Below, in pieces: positions 16,566 to 24,940 of a DNA stretch of 33,247 bases; the first letter of the stretch is position 1; every line of letters begins with the position of its first letter. A program made the position numbers and the translations under genes. Source of the DNA: Alphaproteobacteria bacterium (GTDB taxonomy: Bacteria; Pseudomonadota; Alphaproteobacteria; Thalassobaculales; Thalassobaculaceae); contig JABMNR010000098.1 in the NCBI GenBank assembly GCA_013203465.1, positions 1-33,247 on the forward strand, written 5' to 3'. The notes below the pieces were generated by a model that was given only the letters and a program-made list of their open reading frames with translations, had not been told where the DNA came from and did no database searches.

Positions 16566-16646
16566 TGCGCCCGGACCACGTTTTCCGCCGCGGCGGCGAT
16601 CGTCTCGCCGTTGACCATGCTGAGTTACGAAAGTGGTGAGGATAGT

Positions 16647-16928
16647 ATGTCCCGTGCTTTTGATAGAACGTTTACCGATGACACGATCAAGATCGGTGTT
16701 AAATACCATGGTAACAACTTTGTTGTTGGGCCAGACAACGAAATACTTAAATTAAAAAAACTGTGCTATGACCCATTTTCTTTTAGCCTGAAAAATCCAT
16801 ATGACATTTCCGTGACTGATATATGGTCTATTCTAGATAAAAGAAAAAAATCTAAAGAAAGTATATTTGGACTAATACATATCATTAACTGTTCGTTTGA
16901 TGACCCTAGAAATTTTGAGTTCGAATAA
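16647..16928 (+). CDS. Small AT-rich unknown gene, 93 aa
   Basis: I do not recognise the product. It is a small, charged, soluble protein with KLKKLCYDPFSFSLKNPYD in the middle and a lysine cluster LDKRKKSKES, ending in acidic EFE. The coding DNA is strongly AT-rich (AAA, AAT, TTT, ATA codons), unlike every neighbour, so it was probably acquired. The frame is open from 16611, but the ATG at 16647 has GAGGA at 16638-16642. The next small gene starts 6 bases after its stop. Confidence 0.55.
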   Translation: MSRAFDRTFTDDTIKIGVKYHGNNFVVGPDNEILKLKKLCYDPFSFSLKNPYDISVTDIWSILDKRKKSKESIFGLIHIINCSFDDPRNFEFE

Positions 16929-16934
16929 TACGGA

Positions 16935-17210
16935 ATGTCTTCAAAAATAGAATGGAAAAGGGATTTTTCCAAGAAAAGAGTCGGTTCATCGAACATTCGT
17001 GCTTTAGTTGATTTTGGCTCTGCCGAATATGAAAGAGCCAAAAAACTAGGCGTGCCTGACTTGACAGAAGTAAAATATGAGCTCGGTAGCGATATTATTT
17101 CATATCGTAAGTTGATGGTGCCTTTGTCCACGAGTGGGTGCGAGGTCACGCATCTTTTGGTCGGGATGGCGATGCAAGAGACTGAGATCATTGGCGGCGC
17201 GTCTCAATAA
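16935..17210 (+). CDS. Small AT-rich unknown gene, 91 aa, probably chimeric 3' end
   Basis: I do not recognise the product. The first 55 or so residues (KIEWKRDFSKKRVGSSNIRA, then VDFGSAEYERAKKLG) are encoded by AT-rich DNA like the gene just upstream. From about 17105 the base composition returns to the chromosomal level, and this frame runs antisense to the end of the GNAT-like gene for 111 bases. The C-terminal 35 residues are therefore probably not original: the gene looks cut by an insertion junction. Only a CGGA next to the ATG could serve as ribosome-binding site; it may be coupled to the gene upstream. Confidence 0.45.
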   Translation: MSSKIEWKRDFSKKRVGSSNIRALVDFGSAEYERAKKLGVPDLTEVKYELGSDIISYRKLMVPLSTSGCEVTHLLVGMAMQETEIIGGASQ

Positions 17211-17864
17211 ATGATCCCCCGGATACTCGGCCGAATAGATCAACTCCCGTTGGCCTTTCGGGGCAAACCAGCCGTCGATTAGCACGCGACAGCTTTTAGC
17301 ACCGTATTTCAACGGCAGACCCTTGTCGTGGATATCCGAGAAAATAACGCTGGCAATCCAGTCGACGCCCCATTCTATTTGCGACCATGCCTGATTAAGG
17401 CGGGGCACGAGCCACGAGAGACCGATCCGGCGATAGTCTGGATGCACCCACAGGCCGCCACTGTGCGCGAGCAGACCAGCGGGACCGGATTCTGATATTA
17501 AAATGTCGATCGGCTCTTCGCCTGGCGGTTTGCACCATAGCAACCCCTGCCGTACGTACTCATAGTACCCTGTGTTCGCCTCAATCAGCTTCGACGCCGC
17601 GACGGCTACCACCTGACCACGCGCCTCAACGCACAGCCAGAAGGCGTCGAGCGCCGAGCCCGTTTGGTCGGGGTCAAAGCTTGGATTGACGCCATTCGTG
17701 GCGGGAGCGTGTCGTAAGATCGACGCCCACTCGCGCATGTCTGTTCGGATCGAAAGTTTGAAGCCCTCCCGCAAAAGCGATGCCCCAGCGGCAGCGGCAT
17801 ATGCGTCCAGGATGGAATTGGTGACATCGACCGGGTGATGGCGAGATACCGATGTGACGGGCAT
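17100..17864 (-). CDS. GNAT-like N-acetyltransferase family protein
   Basis: The product is 254 aa. The segment GGLWVHPDYRRIGLSWLVPR (136-155) resembles the acetyl-CoA-binding motif A of GNAT enzymes (a V-x-P-x-[YW]-[RQ]-R-x-G pattern). ALDAFWLCVEARGQVVAVAA fits the preceding central beta strands. The substrate is unknown. GGAGGT lies 5 bases before the ATG, so the start is good. The last codons lie at the edge of the AT-rich island and overlap the small plus-strand gene, so the C-terminus may be altered. The call is moderately sure; a strongly diverged member is possible. Confidence 0.6.
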   Translation of the reverse strand: MPVTSVSRHHPVDVTNSILDAYAAAAGASLLREGFKLSIRTDMREWASILRHAPATNGVNPSFDPDQTGSALDAFWLCVEARGQVVAVAASKLIEANTGYYEYVRQGLLWCKPPGEEPIDILISESGPAGLLAHSGGLWVHPDYRRIGLSWLVPRLNQAWSQIEWGVDWIASVIFSDIHDKGLPLKYGAKSCRVLIDGWFAPKGQRELIYSAEYPGDHLLRRAANDLSLLHRHPDQKMRDLAPTRGQRHHQLTI

Positions 17865-17929
17865 GACCTACCTCCATGAACCTACTGGTTAAGAGACTAG
17901 TCATCGAGCCGTGTGTAACGCGAGTCTGT

Positions 17930-17959
17930 TTGCTGCTGAAGGTTGTTCCTCGGCAGCAA
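17930..17959 (-). terminator. Hairpin downstream of the nucleoside operon
   Basis: TTGCTGCTGA pairs with TCGGCAGCAA (10 bp including one G-T pair) around a 10-base loop, 48 bases after the last gene of the minus-strand operon. No T-run follows on the minus strand. It may be a terminator or a 3' RNA-end stabiliser. Confidence 0.4.
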
Positions 17960-18007
17960 TAATATATGAACGGGTAAAACCAAGGAGCATGAGCGCGTTT
18001 AAATTGA

Positions 18008-18517
18008 TCAGCCGACGCGGCGTCGGCCGCGCTGACCCCGGCTAGCGAGACCGATCAAGCCGCTGACCGCGGCATGCAACAGCCAGCCAACCGCCAAACC
18101 GATCGCTCCCCAACGGGGATCGAGGGTCAGGTTCGGCGTCCATTGCGCGTAGGCGTTCTCAAGGATGGCGCGATCATGATCCAGGGCGATGACCACCGGG
18201 CGTTTCCACGGGCCCGCTACCGCCAATGCACCCTGCAGGGCCGCCAATTGTTCAACGCGCGCGACCACGCCATCCACCGCCTGAGCGGTGGCGCGGACAG
18301 CCCCGTCATCGCTATCATGCAAGCGAAATCGATAGTCCGCGAAGGATAAGTCGGCGCGCGCCGCCGCCCGCTCAAACTCGCCGAGGGTGCGGCGCGCTTC
18401 ATCCAAAGCACCACCAAGCCGCTGGGCATAGGCGTCGGCGAAGTTGGGGATTTGCGAGCCGAGAACGGCACCTCCCAATACGAACAACAGAAAAACAAGG
18501 TCACGGACGGCACTCAT
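18008..18517 (-). CDS. DUF2937 family membrane protein
   Basis: The product is a 169-aa protein matching the DUF2937 pattern. It has an N-terminal membrane segment, then SQIPNFADAYAQRLGGALDE, a helical middle region, and a second hydrophobic segment near the C-terminus (WGAIGLAVGWLLHAAVSGLI) before a basic tail. The function of the family is unknown. It starts one base after the stop of the PhyH-like gene and so is the last gene of the nucleoside salvage operon. It may have been placed there without sharing the function. Confidence 0.78.
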   Translation of the reverse strand: MSAVRDLVFLLFVLGGAVLGSQIPNFADAYAQRLGGALDEARRTLGEFERAAARADLSFADYRFRLHDSDDGAVRATAQAVDGVVARVEQLAALQGALAVAGPWKRPVVIALDHDRAILENAYAQWTPNLTLDPRWGAIGLAVGWLLHAAVSGLIGLASRGQRGRRRVG

Positions 18518-18518
18518 C

Positions 18519-19406
18519 TCAACCGCTCTCCGCCTCGAATCCTCGGAACGGCATATCCGGGTCGCGCTTCAACCAATTGTCCGGACTCCAGCGCGCCGCG
18601 CCGTCGACGGCGTGCAGGGTGTAAGCCAACCGCGACCGATCCGAGGTGTTCGCCGCGCTGCCATGGGGCAGGTGTCCGTGCAAGGCGATGATCGTGCCCT
18701 TGCGCACCGGCAACGCCACTTTGGCCGCCTCGTCGAACGGCGTCTCGTCGAGGGTTTGCACCGCCAAGTCCTCCCCGACTTGGCGAAACCGCTGGCGCAG
18801 GGGCCCTCGGTGCCCGCCGGGGATCGCATACAGACAGCCGTTACGCGTATCCGCGTCCTCAAGCGCCAACCAAAACCCGATCACCGTATCCGGCTCGGTG
18901 ATCAGGAAGGTCGCGTCCTGATGACACACCACCTCACCGCCGATGCTGGGCGGCTTCCAAACAACCATCGACTGCACCAACCGCGGGTCGGCCAGGCCAA
19001 GACCATGCGCCAACCTAGCCAACATCGGTCGCCGGGATACCGTCGCGAACACCGGGTCCAGATCATGCATCGCGTGGCCGATCTTGTTCACCGCCAGGCG
19101 CTTTGGTTGGGTCAGCCGACCGCTGTCGTCAACCGCGCCTGCTTCCAGGAACACCCGGATGCTGTCGCCCGAGCCGCGAAAATACGCCTCGGCCGCGTGC
19201 TTGGGAGCGGTGGTCGAGAACACCGCCGAGCCCGCCTCGGGATCCCAGGCGTCGACGATGGCCAAGGAGCGTTCGATCAACGCGTCGCAATCGGTCGGAT
19301 CGATCGCATCCTCGACGACAAGCAAGCCGTCCCGCCGCCACGCCTCGGTCATGGCAGGCGTTGGCGTGGTGCCGGACGGCGCGGCGAAGCGCGGCAAGCC
19401 GGTCAT
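18519..19406 (-). CDS. Phytanoyl-CoA dioxygenase family (PHYHD1-like) 2-oxoglutarate oxygenase
   Basis: The product is a 295-aa Fe(II)/2-oxoglutarate oxygenase. The iron site is H162 and D164 in CHQDATFL and H248 in [13 protein letters not shown]259 (SRLAYTLH) is the likely 2-oxoglutarate-binding arginine. [20 protein letters not shown] and [12 protein letters not shown] match the PHYHD1-type subgroup. The frame is open upstream, but the ATG at 19406 forms an ATGA overlap with the deoB stop, which argues for coupled translation. The substrate of this subgroup is not established. Its place in a nucleoside operon suggests, without proof, a substrate linked to nucleosides or pentoses. Confidence 0.88.
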   Translation of the reverse strand: MTGLPRFAAPSGTTPTPAMTEAWRRDGLLVVEDAIDPTDCDALIERSLAIVDAWDPEAGSAVFSTTAPKHAAEAYFRGSGDSIRVFLEAGAVDDSGRLTQPKRLAVNKIGHAMHDLDPVFATVSRRPMLARLAHGLGLADPRLVQSMVVWKPPSIGGEVVCHQDATFLITEPDTVIGFWLALEDADTRNGCLYAIPGGHRGPLRQRFRQVGEDLAVQTLDETPFDEAAKVALPVRKGTIIALHGHLPHGSAANTSDRSRLAYTLHAVDGAARWSPDNWLKRDPDMPFRGFEAESG

Positions 19407-20626
19407 GCGATGCCGTCCAAACGGCTGGTGCCATGCGGCCCCCCGGGAAGACCAAGATGCGCCCCAAGGGTCGCCGCCAGATCGGTGAAGGCGAGCGTTC
19501 CCAACGACCCCGAGGGTGCCGCCGGTCCGGCCAGCAGGATCGGTACCTGTTCGCGGGTATGATCGGTTCCCGCCCACGTCGGATCACAGCCGTGGTCGGC
19601 GGTCAGCGCCACCAGATCGGCGTCGCACAGCCGGTCGAGAAACTCTGGCAGCCGCCGGTCGAACGCCTCCAACGCCGCCGCATAGCCCGAAACATCGCGG
19701 CGGTGACCATACAGCATGTCGAAATCGACGAAATTAGCCACCACCAGCGCGCCGTCGGGCGCCCGGTCGGTCACCGCCAGCAGCGCCTCGAACACCGCGT
19801 CATTACCCGAGGCCTTGATCTCCTCGCCGGTGCCAACGTGGGCGAAGATGTCGCCGATCTTGCCGATCGAAATCACCGTCCCGCCGGCCTCGGCGTGACG
19901 CTGCAGCAGGGTGGGCGATGGCGGCGGCACGGCGAGGTCCCGGCGGTTGCCGGTGCGAACGAAATCGGCGGCGGACGACCCGATAAACGGCCGGGCGATG
20001 ATACGCCCCACCGTCGCCGGCACCAACCGGCGGGCTCGGGCGCAGAGATCGTACAGCCGCTGCAATCCGAACGCCTCCTCGTGGGCGGCGATCTGCACCA
20101 CGCTGTCGGCCGAGGTGTAGAAGATCGGCTTGCCGGTGGCGATGTGCTCCTCGCCCAGCCGGGCGATGATGTCGGTGCCGCTGGCGTGGCAGTTGCCGAG
20201 GATGCCAGGGAGACCGGCCGCTCGGATCAACGTCTCGGTCAACGCCGCTGGAAAGGTCGGCACGGTCTCGGGAAAATAAGTCCACTCAAAACTGACGGGC
20301 ACGCCGGCCAATTCCCAATGGCCGCTCGGCGTGTCCTTGCCGCGCGAGCTCTCGACCGCGTGACCCCAGGCACCAACGCGCGCCGTCGCGGCTTCCAAGC
20401 CCGGAGGCTCCGTCCCGGCCGCGTCCCGGTGCGCCGCCCCGAGGCCGAGGCGCAACAGGTTGGGGATCGTGAGCGGACCGGACCGGTCGGGGCCATCGCC
20501 GTTTCCAGCGGCGCACGCCTCGGCGACGTGGCCCAGTGTGTCGGCGCCGGCGTCGCCAAACTGCCCGGCGTCCGGCGCGCCGCCGATACCGACCGAGTCG
20601 AGCACGACGAAGAATGCCCGGCCCAT
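19403..20626 (-). CDS. deoB: Phosphopentomutase
   Basis: The product is 407 aa, the usual DeoB length. It interconverts (deoxy)ribose 1-phosphate and 5-phosphate using two Mn2+. Visible sites are D10 in [12 protein letters not shown]99 in [10 protein letters not shown] (the residue phosphorylated in the family), D301/H308 in [12 protein letters not shown]344/H345 in [10 protein letters not shown] and H356 in [12 protein letters not shown]. The start shares one base with the deoA stop (TGATG). It takes the sugar phosphates released by the two phosphorylases encoded just upstream. No deoC aldolase gene is in the window. Confidence 0.97.
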   Translation of the reverse strand: MGRAFFVVLDSVGIGGAPDAGQFGDAGADTLGHVAEACAAGNGDGPDRSGPLTIPNLLRLGLGAAHRDAAGTEPPGLEAATARVGAWGHAVESSRGKDTPSGHWELAGVPVSFEWTYFPETVPTFPAALTETLIRAAGLPGILGNCHASGTDIIARLGEEHIATGKPIFYTSADSVVQIAAHEEAFGLQRLYDLCARARRLVPATVGRIIARPFIGSSAADFVRTGNRRDLAVPPPSPTLLQRHAEAGGTVISIGKIGDIFAHVGTGEEIKASGNDAVFEALLAVTDRAPDGALVVANFVDFDMLYGHRRDVSGYAAALEAFDRRLPEFLDRLCDADLVALTADHGCDPTWAGTDHTREQVPILLAGPAAPSGSLGTLAFTDLAATLGAHLGLPGGPHGTSRLDGIA

Positions 20627-21942
20627 CAGGCGCTTCCGGTTCGGCGTTCGAGCACCACCGGTCGCAGCACCGGCGCCGCGCCCAACCTGATCGCCGCCCG
20701 CACCGCCGCCGCCGCGCGCTCGGCCGAGGCGTCATCACGGGCGTGGACCATGGCCAGGGGCGCGTCCGGCCCGGCACTCTCACCCAACCCCGCCACCCGG
20801 TCGAGCCCGACCGCGTAGTCGATCCCGTCCGCCGCCCGCCGTCGCCCGCCGCCCAACTCGATAACCGCAAGACCGAGCGCGCGGGTGTCGATCGCCGCCA
20901 CCGTCCCCGCCACCGCCGGCAGGACGGGAAGCACGACGGGAGCGGTGTCCAGATACCGGTCGAAACGATCGACGAAATCATTCGGCCCGTCCAGGGCGGC
21001 GATCATGGCGTCGAAGCGCTCGGCGGCGCGGCCGTCCTCCAGTGCCTGGTGTGCCTGGGCTTCCCCGGCATGGGCGGTCTCCGCCAACCCGCCCAACACC
21101 AACATCTCGCCGGCCAGGGCCAGGGTCACCTCAAGCAACCGCGGCTCGCGCTCGGCGCCGGTCAGGAACGCGACCGCCTCGCGCACCTCCAACGCGTTGC
21201 CGGCGGCACGGCCAAGCACCTGGTTCATGTCGGTAATCAGCGCCGTGGTCGGCAAACCGGCGGCGGCGGCGGTGCCGACAATGGCGTCGGCCAGATCGCG
21301 GGACCCATCCACTCCGGCCATGAAGGCGCCGGTGCCGGTCTTCACGTCCATCACCAAGCCTTGCAGCCCGGCCGCCAACTTCTTTGACAGGATCGAGGCG
21401 ACGATCAGCGGGATCGACTCCACCGTCGCCGTCACGTCGCGGATGGCGTAGAGGCGGCGGTCGGCCGGCGCCAAATCGCCGGTCTGGCCGATGATGGCGC
21501 AACCCACCTCACGCACCACCCGCTCGAAGCGAGCCAAATCCGGATCGGTGCGGTAGCCCGGAATGGCATCAAGCTTATCCAGCGTGCCGCCGGTGTGCCC
21601 AAGCCCACGCCCCGAGATCATCGGCACGTACCCACCGCACGCCGCGACGATGGGGGCGAGCATCAGGCTCACCTTGTCGCCGACCCCGCCGGTCGAGTGC
21701 TTGTCCAACACCGGCCCGTCCAGCCCGTCCCAGCGCAGCACCGTGCCGCTGTCGGCCATCGCCCGGGTCAATGCCGCGCGTTCGGTCGCATCCATGCCTT
21801 GGAAGAACACCGCCATGGCCAAGGCCGCCGCTTGGCCCTCGGTGATCGAGCCGTCGGTCAACCCGGCGACGAACGCCGCGATGGCGTCCGGCGCCAGCCG
21901 ACCTCCGTCACGTTTGGCTCGGATCAGTTCTTGCGGCAACAC
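20626..21942 (-). CDS. deoA: Thymidine phosphorylase
   Basis: The product is a 438-aa pyrimidine nucleoside phosphorylase. It splits thymidine (and deoxyuridine) with phosphate to base and deoxyribose 1-phosphate. [10 protein letters not shown] (81-90) is the phosphate-binding loop. [16 protein letters not shown] (110-125) is the family signature, and [11 protein letters not shown] (198-208) is also typical. Translation begins at GTG 21942; the sequence [12 protein letters not shown] aligns with the normal N-terminus. A GGAAAGG stands upstream at modest distance. The gap to the purine nucleoside phosphorylase gene is 78 bases, the longest inside this operon. Confidence 0.96.
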   Translation of the reverse strand: MLPQELIRAKRDGGRLAPDAIAAFVAGLTDGSITEGQAAALAMAVFFQGMDATERAALTRAMADSGTVLRWDGLDGPVLDKHSTGGVGDKVSLMLAPIVAACGGYVPMISGRGLGHTGGTLDKLDAIPGYRTDPDLARFERVVREVGCAIIGQTGDLAPADRRLYAIRDVTATVESIPLIVASILSKKLAAGLQGLVMDVKTGTGAFMAGVDGSRDLADAIVGTAAAAGLPTTALITDMNQVLGRAAGNALEVREAVAFLTGAEREPRLLEVTLALAGEMLVLGGLAETAHAGEAQAHQALEDGRAAERFDAMIAALDGPNDFVDRFDRYLDTAPVVLPVLPAVAGTVAAIDTRALGLAVIELGGGRRRAADGIDYAVGLDRVAGLGESAGPDAPLAMVHARDDASAERAAAAVRAAIRLGAAPVLRPVVLERRTGSA

Positions 21943-22020
21943 GCTCGGTTACCTTTCCCTATTGTCTCGGCTCGTGCCGCCCCGGCGGCAGTGACCGCCC
22001 GGCGAGCCATGGCGAGACGC

Positions 22021-22857
22021 TCAAAAGACATCGGCGTTGTCCGCCAGGAAGCGGGAGAGAAGCCGAGTCAGATCCTCGGCCATGGCGGTGCCTTGGGTCA
22101 TGGTCTCGGCGTGGTCGAGGGCCGAGCCCGCCACCATGCCGGCGGCGAGGTTGGTGATGCCGGAGAGGCCGACCACCCGCACGCCCATGTGGCGCAGGGC
22201 GATGGTTTCCGGCACCGTCGACATGCCGACCGCGTCGGCCCCCAGCACGCGAAACGCCCTGATTTCGGCCGGGGTCTCGAAGCTCGGCCCCGGATACCAG
22301 AGATACACCCCCTCGGCCAGCGGCAGGCCCTCGGCCTCGGCGGCGGCGTGCAACCGAGCGCGCAGTTCGGAATCGTAGGCGGCGCTCATATCGATGAAGC
22401 GCTGTCCCAAGCCGTCATCGTTCGGACCAATCAACGGGTTGATGCCCGACCAGTTGATGTGATCGGTGATCGCCATCAGTTGCCCCGGCCCGACCTCCGG
22501 CCGCAGGCTGCCGGCGGCGTTGGTCAGGATCACCGTCGAGCAGCCGAGCCGCGCCAACGCCCGCACCGGTCGCACCACATCGGCCAGCGGATGTCCTTCA
22601 TAGACATGCGCCCGGCCCTGCAACACCGCAACGGAGGCGCCGCCCAGCGCGCCCAGCCGTAACAACCCGGCATGGCTCGACACGCCGGGGCGCGGAAAAC
22701 CGGGAATGATGTCGTAGGGAACGTCGACCGGATCGATGACCGCGTCGGCGACCGCCCCCAACCCGGAGCCGAGCACCAGCCCGACGCGCGGCGCGGCCTC
22801 GGGTGCCGCCGACCGAATTGCGTCGACGGCGGCATCGAGGGTCGGCGCGTCCGCCAT
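22021..22857 (-). CDS. Purine nucleoside phosphorylase (trimeric type)
   Basis: The product is a 277-aa purine nucleoside phosphorylase, converting inosine or guanosine (and deoxy forms) and phosphate to base and pentose 1-phosphate. LGSGLG (29-34) and GRAHVYEGH (81-89) bind phosphate. TNAAGSL (112-118), GPSFETPAE (190-198) and GMSTVPE (211-217) belong to the purine site. AAGGAG lies 8 bases before the ATG at 22857 and only 2 before an in-frame ATG at 22863, so I prefer 22857. The permease gene ends at the same point. The equivalent gene is named punA, deoD or xapA in different species. Confidence 0.95.
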   Translation of the reverse strand: MADAPTLDAAVDAIRSAAPEAAPRVGLVLGSGLGAVADAVIDPVDVPYDIIPGFPRPGVSSHAGLLRLGALGGASVAVLQGRAHVYEGHPLADVVRPVRALARLGCSTVILTNAAGSLRPEVGPGQLMAITDHINWSGINPLIGPNDDGLGQRFIDMSAAYDSELRARLHAAAEAEGLPLAEGVYLWYPGPSFETPAEIRAFRVLGADAVGMSTVPETIALRHMGVRVVGLSGITNLAAGMVAGSALDHAETMTQGTAMAEDLTRLLSRFLADNADVF

Positions 22858-22859
22858 CT

Positions 22860-23834
22860 TCATCGCTCCTTCACATAAGCTCGGCCGATCGCCTTGGGCG
22901 CGATCGCCTTGCCGATGAAGCCGGCCAGCAGGATCACCGTGAGCGCGTAGGGCAACGCCTGGATCAACGCCACCGGCGCCTCGCCGATGCCGGGGATATC
23001 CACCCCCTGCAGGCGCACCGCCACCGCGTCGAGAAAGCCGAACAGCAAGCAGGCCAGGAGCGCCGGAACCGGCCGCCACTTGCCGAAGATCATCGCCGCC
23101 AGCGCGATGTAGCCCTTGCCCGCCGTCATGTCGCGCACGAACCCGGCGGATTGTCCGGTCGACAGATAGGCCCCGGCAATGCCGCACAGGATGCCGGTGA
23201 TGATCAGCGCCCGATAACGCAGCCATTCGACCTGGATACCGGCCGTATCGACCGCCGCCGGGCTCTCCCCCACCGCCCGCAGGCGCAAGCCGAAGCGGGT
23301 GCGATACACCACCCACCAGGTGAACGGCACCGACAGCAGCGCCACGTAGACCAATATGTTGTGACCGGCGATCACCTCGTACCAGATCGACCCGAGGATC
23401 GGGATGCCGCGCAAAAAGCCGACCTCCGGCATATGGTGGGACTGGAACCGGGCGTCGGAGGCGAGCGGCGGGGTCTGGCCGCCCTGGTCGAACCAGGCGA
23501 TGCCGAGCACGATGGTCAACCCGGCGACCAGCACGTTGAGCGCGACGCCGCTGACCACCTGATCGCCCTTGTGAGTGATGCAGGCGAAGCCGTGCAGCAT
23601 GGCCAGCGCCACCGACACCAGCACCGCGGCCCCAAGCCCGAGCCAAGCCGAGCCGGTAACCGCGGCGGTCGCGGCGGCGGCGAAGGCGCCGGCCAGCATC
23701 TTTCCCTCAAGCCCGATGTCGATCACCCCGGAGCGTTCGCTGAACAACCCGGCCATGGCCGCCAGGATCAACGGCGCCGAAACCCGCAGAGTGGCGTCGA
23801 TCGTCAGCAGCGTAAGCAACCACATCTCGCTCAT
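22860..23834 (-). CDS. Nucleoside ABC transporter permease (second subunit)
   Basis: The product is a 324-aa inner-membrane permease of the BPD_transp_2 family that accompanies BMP-type binding proteins. The N-terminal region SAPLILAAMAGLFSERSGV followed by IDIGLEGKMLAGAF is diagnostic. GLRLRAVGESPAAVDTAGI is the ATPase-contact loop, and GKGYIALAAMIFGKWRP is a conserved segment. The frame is open from 23867, but the ATG at 23834 has GGGGAG 8 bases upstream and forms an ATGA overlap with the other permease gene. It would be the NupC-type partner of that permease. Confidence 0.92.
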   Translation of the reverse strand: MSEMWLLTLLTIDATLRVSAPLILAAMAGLFSERSGVIDIGLEGKMLAGAFAAAATAAVTGSAWLGLGAAVLVSVALAMLHGFACITHKGDQVVSGVALNVLVAGLTIVLGIAWFDQGGQTPPLASDARFQSHHMPEVGFLRGIPILGSIWYEVIAGHNILVYVALLSVPFTWWVVYRTRFGLRLRAVGESPAAVDTAGIQVEWLRYRALIITGILCGIAGAYLSTGQSAGFVRDMTAGKGYIALAAMIFGKWRPVPALLACLLFGFLDAVAVRLQGVDIPGIGEAPVALIQALPYALTVILLAGFIGKAIAPKAIGRAYVKER

Positions 23835-24937
23835 GGCCCTGGCTCCCCGCCGCCGAACCGGCGCCACAACCGCAGCGCCATCGGATGCAGCATGTAGGCA
23901 AGCGCGCCGGAGAATAGGATCACCAGTCCCTGGATCACCACCACCAGATCGCGGGTGATGGTCTCGAACTCGAAATCAAGCTCGCTGCCGCCCTGATACA
24001 ACGCGCCGAACAACAGGCTGGCCAGCACGATACCGACCGGATGGCCGCGCCCCATCAACGCCACGGCGATCCCGGTAAAACCGTAGCCGGCGGTGAAATT
24101 CAGCAACAACCGGTGCTGCACGCCGAGGATCTCGTTGATGCCGACGAACCCGGCCAGGGCACCCGAGACGATCATGGTGCCGACGATCACCCGCTTGGGA
24201 TCGATCCCGGCGTAGACCGCCGCCCGCTCGTTATGGCCGACCGTACGGATGGCGTAGCCCCAGCGGGTTCGCCAGATCAGCAACCAGACGAACACGCACG
24301 CTACCAACGCCCACAACAGCGACAGGTTCAACGGCGAGCGCGCGATCTCGATGCCCAACCCGGCCAGCACATCATGGGCGAACGGCATCCAGGCAGACGC
24401 GTCGATCTCCCGGCTCTGCGGCGACATCTGGCCCGGCTCGATCAGCACGTTGACCATTAAATGCACCATCAGCGCCGCGGCCAGGAAATTGAACATGATG
24501 GTGGTGATCACCACGTGGCTGCCGCGATGCGCCTGCAGCCACGCCGGGATGAACGCCCAGGCGGCGCCGAACAGTCCACCCGCCGCCATGGCGATCGGAA
24601 TGACCAACCACCCCGGCAACGCGCCATCCAGCGACAGCGCCGCCAACCCGACGCCGAGCCCGCCGATATAGGCCTGGCCCTCGCCGCCGATGTTGAACAG
24701 CCCGGCGTGGAAGGCGACCGCCACCGCCAGCCCGGTGAAGATCAGGTTGGTGGTGTAGTAGAGCGTGTAGCCGATCGCCTCGTCATAGCCGAAGGCGCCG
24801 GTGACCAGCACGTCGAACGCCTCCAACGGGCTCTCGCCGACGATCAGCACCACGATGCCGGCGACCAGGAAGGCGAGCAGAATGTTGATCGCCGGAATGA
24901 CGCCGACGTCGATCCAGCGCGGCAGCTCCCGGTTCAT
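23831..24937 (-). CDS. Nucleoside ABC transporter permease (first subunit)
   Basis: The product is a 368-aa inner-membrane permease. FHAGLFNIGGEGQAYIGGLG is the typical signature of the BMP/Nup permease family. GYAIRTVGHNERAAVYAGID is the coupling loop, and YGFTGIAVALMGRGHPVGI is also conserved. About ten hydrophobic segments are visible. The start lies 3 bases after the stop of the dGTPase-like gene and the stop overlaps the next permease gene. It would act as the NupB-type subunit. Confidence 0.92.
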   Translation of the reverse strand: MNRELPRWIDVGVIPAINILLAFLVAGIVVLIVGESPLEAFDVLVTGAFGYDEAIGYTLYYTTNLIFTGLAVAVAFHAGLFNIGGEGQAYIGGLGVGLAALSLDGALPGWLVIPIAMAAGGLFGAAWAFIPAWLQAHRGSHVVITTIMFNFLAAALMVHLMVNVLIEPGQMSPQSREIDASAWMPFAHDVLAGLGIEIARSPLNLSLLWALVACVFVWLLIWRTRWGYAIRTVGHNERAAVYAGIDPKRVIVGTMIVSGALAGFVGINEILGVQHRLLLNFTAGYGFTGIAVALMGRGHPVGIVLASLLFGALYQGGSELDFEFETITRDLVVVIQGLVILFSGALAYMLHPMALRLWRRFGGGEPGP

Positions 24938-24940
24938 GGC

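Noticed and set aside
18011-18027. Perfect palindrome GCCGACGC-G-GCGTCGGC
   Set aside because: It lies in the arginine-rich last codons of the DUF2937 gene, is GC-driven, and has a one-base spacer that cannot form a usable loop.
22858-23646. Possible fusion of a permease frame to purine nucleoside phosphorylase
   Set aside because: The upstream part of that open frame is out of frame with the true permease and reads as a GC-rich shadow; the phosphorylase starts at 22857.
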